A stretch of 64,000 bases of DNA. Source: JALOLG01 sp963722415. Lineage in GTDB: Bacteria; Actinomycetota; Acidimicrobiia; Acidimicrobiales; Ilumatobacteraceae. The stretch is from NCBI GenBank assembly GCA_963722415.1, contig CAVRNI010000056.1:124001-188000 (forward strand). Reading direction: 5' to 3'. Shown piece after piece: positions 61,733 to 64,000 of the stretch (its first letter is position 1; each line of letters begins with the position of its first letter). The notes beneath the pieces were generated by a model. It saw nothing but the letters and a program-made list of their open reading frames with translations. It had not been told where the DNA came from and did not search any database. The position numbers were made by a program, and so were the translations under genes.

Positions 61733-62446
61733 ATGACCGCCGACCTGCACTTCCACTTCGATCCCATCTGCCCGTTCGCATGGATCACGTCGCGATGGGT
61801 CGTTCAGGTCGTCGAGCAGAAGGAGTACACGGTCGACTGGCGGTTCATCGCGTTGCGCATCGTCAACAAGGACAAGGACTACGAGCGCGACTTCCCCGCC
61901 GGCTACGAGTACGGCCACACGTCAGGGTTGCGCCTGCTGCGCGTCGCGGCCGCGGTCCGCGCCGAGGGCGGCTCCGAGGCGGTCGGGCGTTACTACACGG
62001 CAGCCGGCGAGAGCATCTTCGACCGCGACCGCGTCGAGGGCGATGATCTGCGCTGGAGGGGCACGCCCGAGCACGCCGAGCAGATCCTCCAAGCCGCGGA
62101 TCTCCCGATCGGGTTGGCGAGCGCCCTCGACGACACGACGTGGGACGCTCAGATCGAAGCTGAGACCGATGCGGCGCGGGCGAAGACCGGACGCGACGTC
62201 GGAACGCCGATCATCGTCTTCCGTCCGCCCGACGGACCCGCGTTCTTCGGCCCGGTGATCTCGCAGATCCCGGACCCCGCCGACGCGGTCGCGCTGTGGG
62301 ATTCCGTGATCCACCTGGCGACGTTTCCGGGCTTCGCCGAGCTGAAGCGGAGCCTGCGCGAGAAGCCCCGCCTCAGGAGCCTCGGCTTCCGTCCCGAGGA
62401 GGACGCCGGGGTCGAGGACTGGAGGGGCGGCGCGGTTCGCTCCTGA
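61733..62446 (+). CDS. DsbA-fold protein related to mycothiol-dependent nitroreductase
   Basis: The 237-residue protein resembles Rv2466c of Mycobacterium tuberculosis, a mycothiol-dependent reductase. It shares FDPICPFAWITSRWVVQV, GTPIIVFRPPDGPAFFGPVI (cis-Pro loop) and the end HLATFPGFAELKRSLR. The active site reads C13-P-F-A, so the resolving cysteine of the CxxC pair is replaced by alanine. This implies a one-cysteine mechanism that would need mycothiol or another thiol. The start at 61733 is set by the upstream TAACGT box. Confidence 0.85.
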   Translation: MTADLHFHFDPICPFAWITSRWVVQVVEQKEYTVDWRFIALRIVNKDKDYERDFPAGYEYGHTSGLRLLRVAAAVRAEGGSEAVGRYYTAAGESIFDRDRVEGDDLRWRGTPEHAEQILQAADLPIGLASALDDTTWDAQIEAETDAARAKTGRDVGTPIIVFRPPDGPAFFGPVISQIPDPADAVALWDSVIHLATFPGFAELKRSLREKPRLRSLGFRPEEDAGVEDWRGGAVRS

Positions 62447-62487
62447 ACCACGACACCATGCGGTCGACGTGCGGTCGACGTGCGACG

Positions 62488-63384
62488 ATGTCGATCGTGC
62501 GCGAACTCCCCCAAGAGGCGACGCTGGACGTTGAGCCGGCGGCCGGATCGCTGGGAGCGTTCGTCACCGGACTCGACCTGACCACCGAGCTCGACGCCGC
62601 CACGCTCGCCGCGTTGCGCGCTGCTGTCCTCGACCACCTCGTCGTGTTCCTGCCCGACCAGCCGATGACACTCGACGACCTCGAGCGCCTCACCGATCAG
62701 CTGGGAGGGCGCGACGTGACTCCGTTCGTCAAGCCCCTCGACGACCGACCGTACGTGATCCGCGTCATCAAGGAGCCCGACGACGAGCTGAACTTCGCCA
62801 ACGCGTGGCACACCGACCTGTCGTACCTTCCCGTGCCGCCTTCGTTCACGCTGTTGCACGCCCACGACGTCCCCGACCACGGGGGCGACACCGTCTGGGC
62901 CAACCAGTACCTCGCGTTCGAGACGCTGTCGCTCGGCCTGCAGAAGACGCTGCTCGAACTGGATGCCGTGCACTCGGCCGGCACGACGTACGGCACCGGC
63001 GGGTACCTCGACTCGGTCAAGGGCAAGTCGTCGATGGCGATCGAGCCGTCGAAGGAAGCGTTCCGGCAGCACGTGCACCCGGCTGTCACCCGGCATCCCG
63101 AGACGGGCCGCGAGGTCCTCTACGTCAACTCCGTCTACACGACCCGCATCGACGGCTGGTCGAACACCGAGAGCGCAGGGCTGCTCGCCCACCTCCACCG
63201 CCATGCCGTCAACGAGAACTTCACCTGTCGGCTGAGATGGCAGCCGCACATGTTGGCGATCTGGGACAACCGGTGCACGCAGCACAACGCGCTGAACGAC
63301 TACCGGGGCGTACGGCGCGAGATGTTCCGCACCAGCGTGGTCGGTGCCGTTCCGATCGCGGCGCGGGAGACGGTGGATGCCTGA
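62488..63384 (+). CDS. TauD/TfdA family Fe(II)/2-oxoglutarate dioxygenase
   Basis: The 298-residue enzyme has the metal triad: NAWHTDLSYLPVPPSF gives His and Asp, and CTQHNALNDYRGVRREMFRT gives the distal His and the 2-oxoglutarate-binding arginine. LGAFVTGLDLTTELD is the family N-terminus. Relatives hydroxylate taurine, aryloxyalkanoates or sulfates. No transport or sulfur genes are adjacent, so the substrate is open. The ATG at 62488 is preferred; an ATG ten codons earlier lies in a repeated GCGGTCGACGT stretch. Confidence 0.9.
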   Translation: MSIVRELPQEATLDVEPAAGSLGAFVTGLDLTTELDAATLAALRAAVLDHLVVFLPDQPMTLDDLERLTDQLGGRDVTPFVKPLDDRPYVIRVIKEPDDELNFANAWHTDLSYLPVPPSFTLLHAHDVPDHGGDTVWANQYLAFETLSLGLQKTLLELDAVHSAGTTYGTGGYLDSVKGKSSMAIEPSKEAFRQHVHPAVTRHPETGREVLYVNSVYTTRIDGWSNTESAGLLAHLHRHAVNENFTCRLRWQPHMLAIWDNRCTQHNALNDYRGVRREMFRTSVVGAVPIAARETVDA

Positions 63385-64000
63385 CCCGGCGGGGCCCGAC
63401 GGGACCTCCTCGGCGACCCCGCCGCCGCCCACCGACGAGCCCCGGCTGCCGCGGCTGCCCGCTCGTCCGCCTGACGACGGGTCGGCGGCGTTCGCGAAAC
63501 GCGCACCGGCCACTCGGGCGTACCGGCCCGAAGCCGAACGCGAGACGCTCGTGCACCGCCGCGCCGATCCGTGGTGGCGCCGGATACTCCGGTTCGTCGT
63601 CGTCTCGGCACTCCTGGCCGGGGTCCTGATCGGCGGGTACTTCGTTGTCAACGCTGTCGCCGACTACCTCGATCGCGACCGCCTCCCGGCGCCAGGGGTC
63701 GACAGCGCCGACGTGCTGTCGGCGACGTACCACGTGGAGTACGGACCCGCGGTGGGCGGGCTCGTGGGGGGCATCACGGTCGATCACGGCAGCGACACGT
63801 ACCGGTTCACGGGCGCAGCCGACACCGACCTCGCTGGGCTCGAGGTCGTCGGCGATGCGGCCGGTCGCCTCGCGCTCCGGCACGGGGATGGACCGTGGGA
63901 AGCGGGGTGGGCCGACCCGCGTGCGGAGCAACTCGTCGCGCTCGCGAGGTACCTCGACGTCGTCGACACCGACGATGTCCTCACGACGACGTGGCGCGAC
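63377..64000 (+). CDS. Single-pass membrane protein, truncated by window end
   Basis: The open frame of 208 codons starts at an ATG overlapping the tauD-like stop by 8 bases and continues past the last base of the window. A Pro-rich cytoplasmic part (PPPPTDEPRLPRLPARPP) precedes a basic patch (WWRRILR), one membrane helix (FVVVSALLAGVLIGGYFVV) and an extracytoplasmic region with strands such as VLSATYHVEYGPAVGG and YRFTGAADTDLAGLEVV. I do not recognise the family. Coupling suggests the same transcript as the dioxygenase. Confidence 0.65.
   Translation, partial: MPDPAGPDGTSSATPPPPTDEPRLPRLPARPPDDGSAAFAKRAPATRAYRPEAERETLVHRRADPWWRRILRFVVVSALLAGVLIGGYFVVNAVADYLDRDRLPAPGVDSADVLSATYHVEYGPAVGGLVGGITVDHGSDTYRFTGAADTDLAGLEVVGDAAGRLALRHGDGPWEAGWADPRAEQLVALARYLDVVDTDDVLTTTWRD

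Noticed and set aside
58043..62446. A 1467-codon open frame on the plus strand opposite kgd
   Set aside because: It is a GC-rich antisense shadow. Most of it mirrors kgd codons and reads as Arg/Val/Leu-rich sequence with no family motif. Only its last part (from 61733) is a real gene.
62461..62486. Direct repeat GCGGTCGACGT before the TauD-like gene
   Set aside because: It is short and GC-rich, and GTCGAC-type words are frequent in this genome, so it could be chance.
1..64000. tRNA, rRNA, SRP RNA, riboswitch or transposase genes
   Set aside because: On reading both strands I found no convincing candidate. A covariance-model scan (tRNAscan-SE, Infernal) would be decisive; any significant hit would overturn this.

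Overview
This window is chromosomal DNA of a high-GC actinobacterium. The gene content fits the class Acidimicrobiia (an Ilumatobacter-like organism), although that rank is inference. Supporting markers are a fused E2-E1 2-oxoglutarate decarboxylase (Kgd), GTP-dependent PEPCK, an F420-type LLM oxidoreductase, a mycothiol-linked nitroreductase relative, a UvrD2-like helicase with an HRDC-like end, many GTG starts, and many genes without a Shine-Dalgarno whose start lies 6-9 nt after a TANNNT box (leaderless transcripts). I recognised no rRNA, tRNA, CRISPR array, phage or insertion sequence. The DNA is densely coding and no gene-free stretch exceeds 300 bases.

Layout. 1-5.6 kb: an acetyltransferase, a surface protein of choice-of-anchor A type, two tandem NAD(P)H-quinone-reductase-like flavoproteins, pseudouridine-5'-phosphate glycosidase and a TrmA-like RNA methyltransferase. 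5.6-12.8 kb: ribulose-phosphate epimerase and an AddB/AddA-like double-strand-break repair pair. 12.8-14.9 kb: a secreted membrane-anchored protein, an enoyl-CoA hydratase-like enzyme and two tiny overlapping genes. 14.8-42.6 kb: a long, mostly minus-strand block that follows the common actinobacterial order rpmB-fakA-recG-rsmD-coaD-yceD-rpmF-plsX-acpP-rnc-mutM-smc-ftsY-ffh-rpsP-KH-rimM-trmD-rplS-yraN. It is interrupted by a polyamine ABC transporter (potA-D) between smc and ftsY, a lipoprotein between ftsY and ffh, and PEP carboxylase between ffh and rpsP. 42.6-45.7 kb: an OB-fold protein, PEPCK, and an AraC/VOC pair. 45.7-50.3 kb: a compact minus-strand cluster (hydrolase, CaiB-type racemase, PIG-L deacetylase, histidine phosphatase, lipoprotein, membrane protein). 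50.3-64 kb: an F420 oxidoreductase, galactokinase, a PH/SHOCT protein, UvrD2-like helicase, exonuclease III, a NYN-nuclease plus S1 RNA-binding protein, a HAD hydrolase, Kgd, a DsbA-fold nitroreductase relative, a TauD dioxygenase, and a membrane-anchored protein cut by the window end.

The core block couples protein export (ffh, ftsY), ribosome assembly (rpsP, KH, rimM, trmD, rplS, rpmF, rpmB, rsmD), lipid synthesis (plsX, acpP, fakA) and chromosome maintenance (smc, mutM, recG). PEP carboxylase, PEPCK and Kgd sit around the PEP/oxaloacetate/2-oxoglutarate node.

Three features stand out. First, at least thirteen single-base frame breaks cut otherwise well-conserved genes (ftsY, rimM twice, recG, potA, fakA, yceD and others). 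Nearly all look like one extra base, which points to insertion errors in the sequence rather than to pseudogenes. I annotate such genes over their full span. Second, several families of near-identical intergenic palindromes recur at distant gene ends. Third, a Regnase-like NYN domain joined to an S1 domain and a basic tail is hidden by two of the frame breaks and is the best candidate for undescribed biology.
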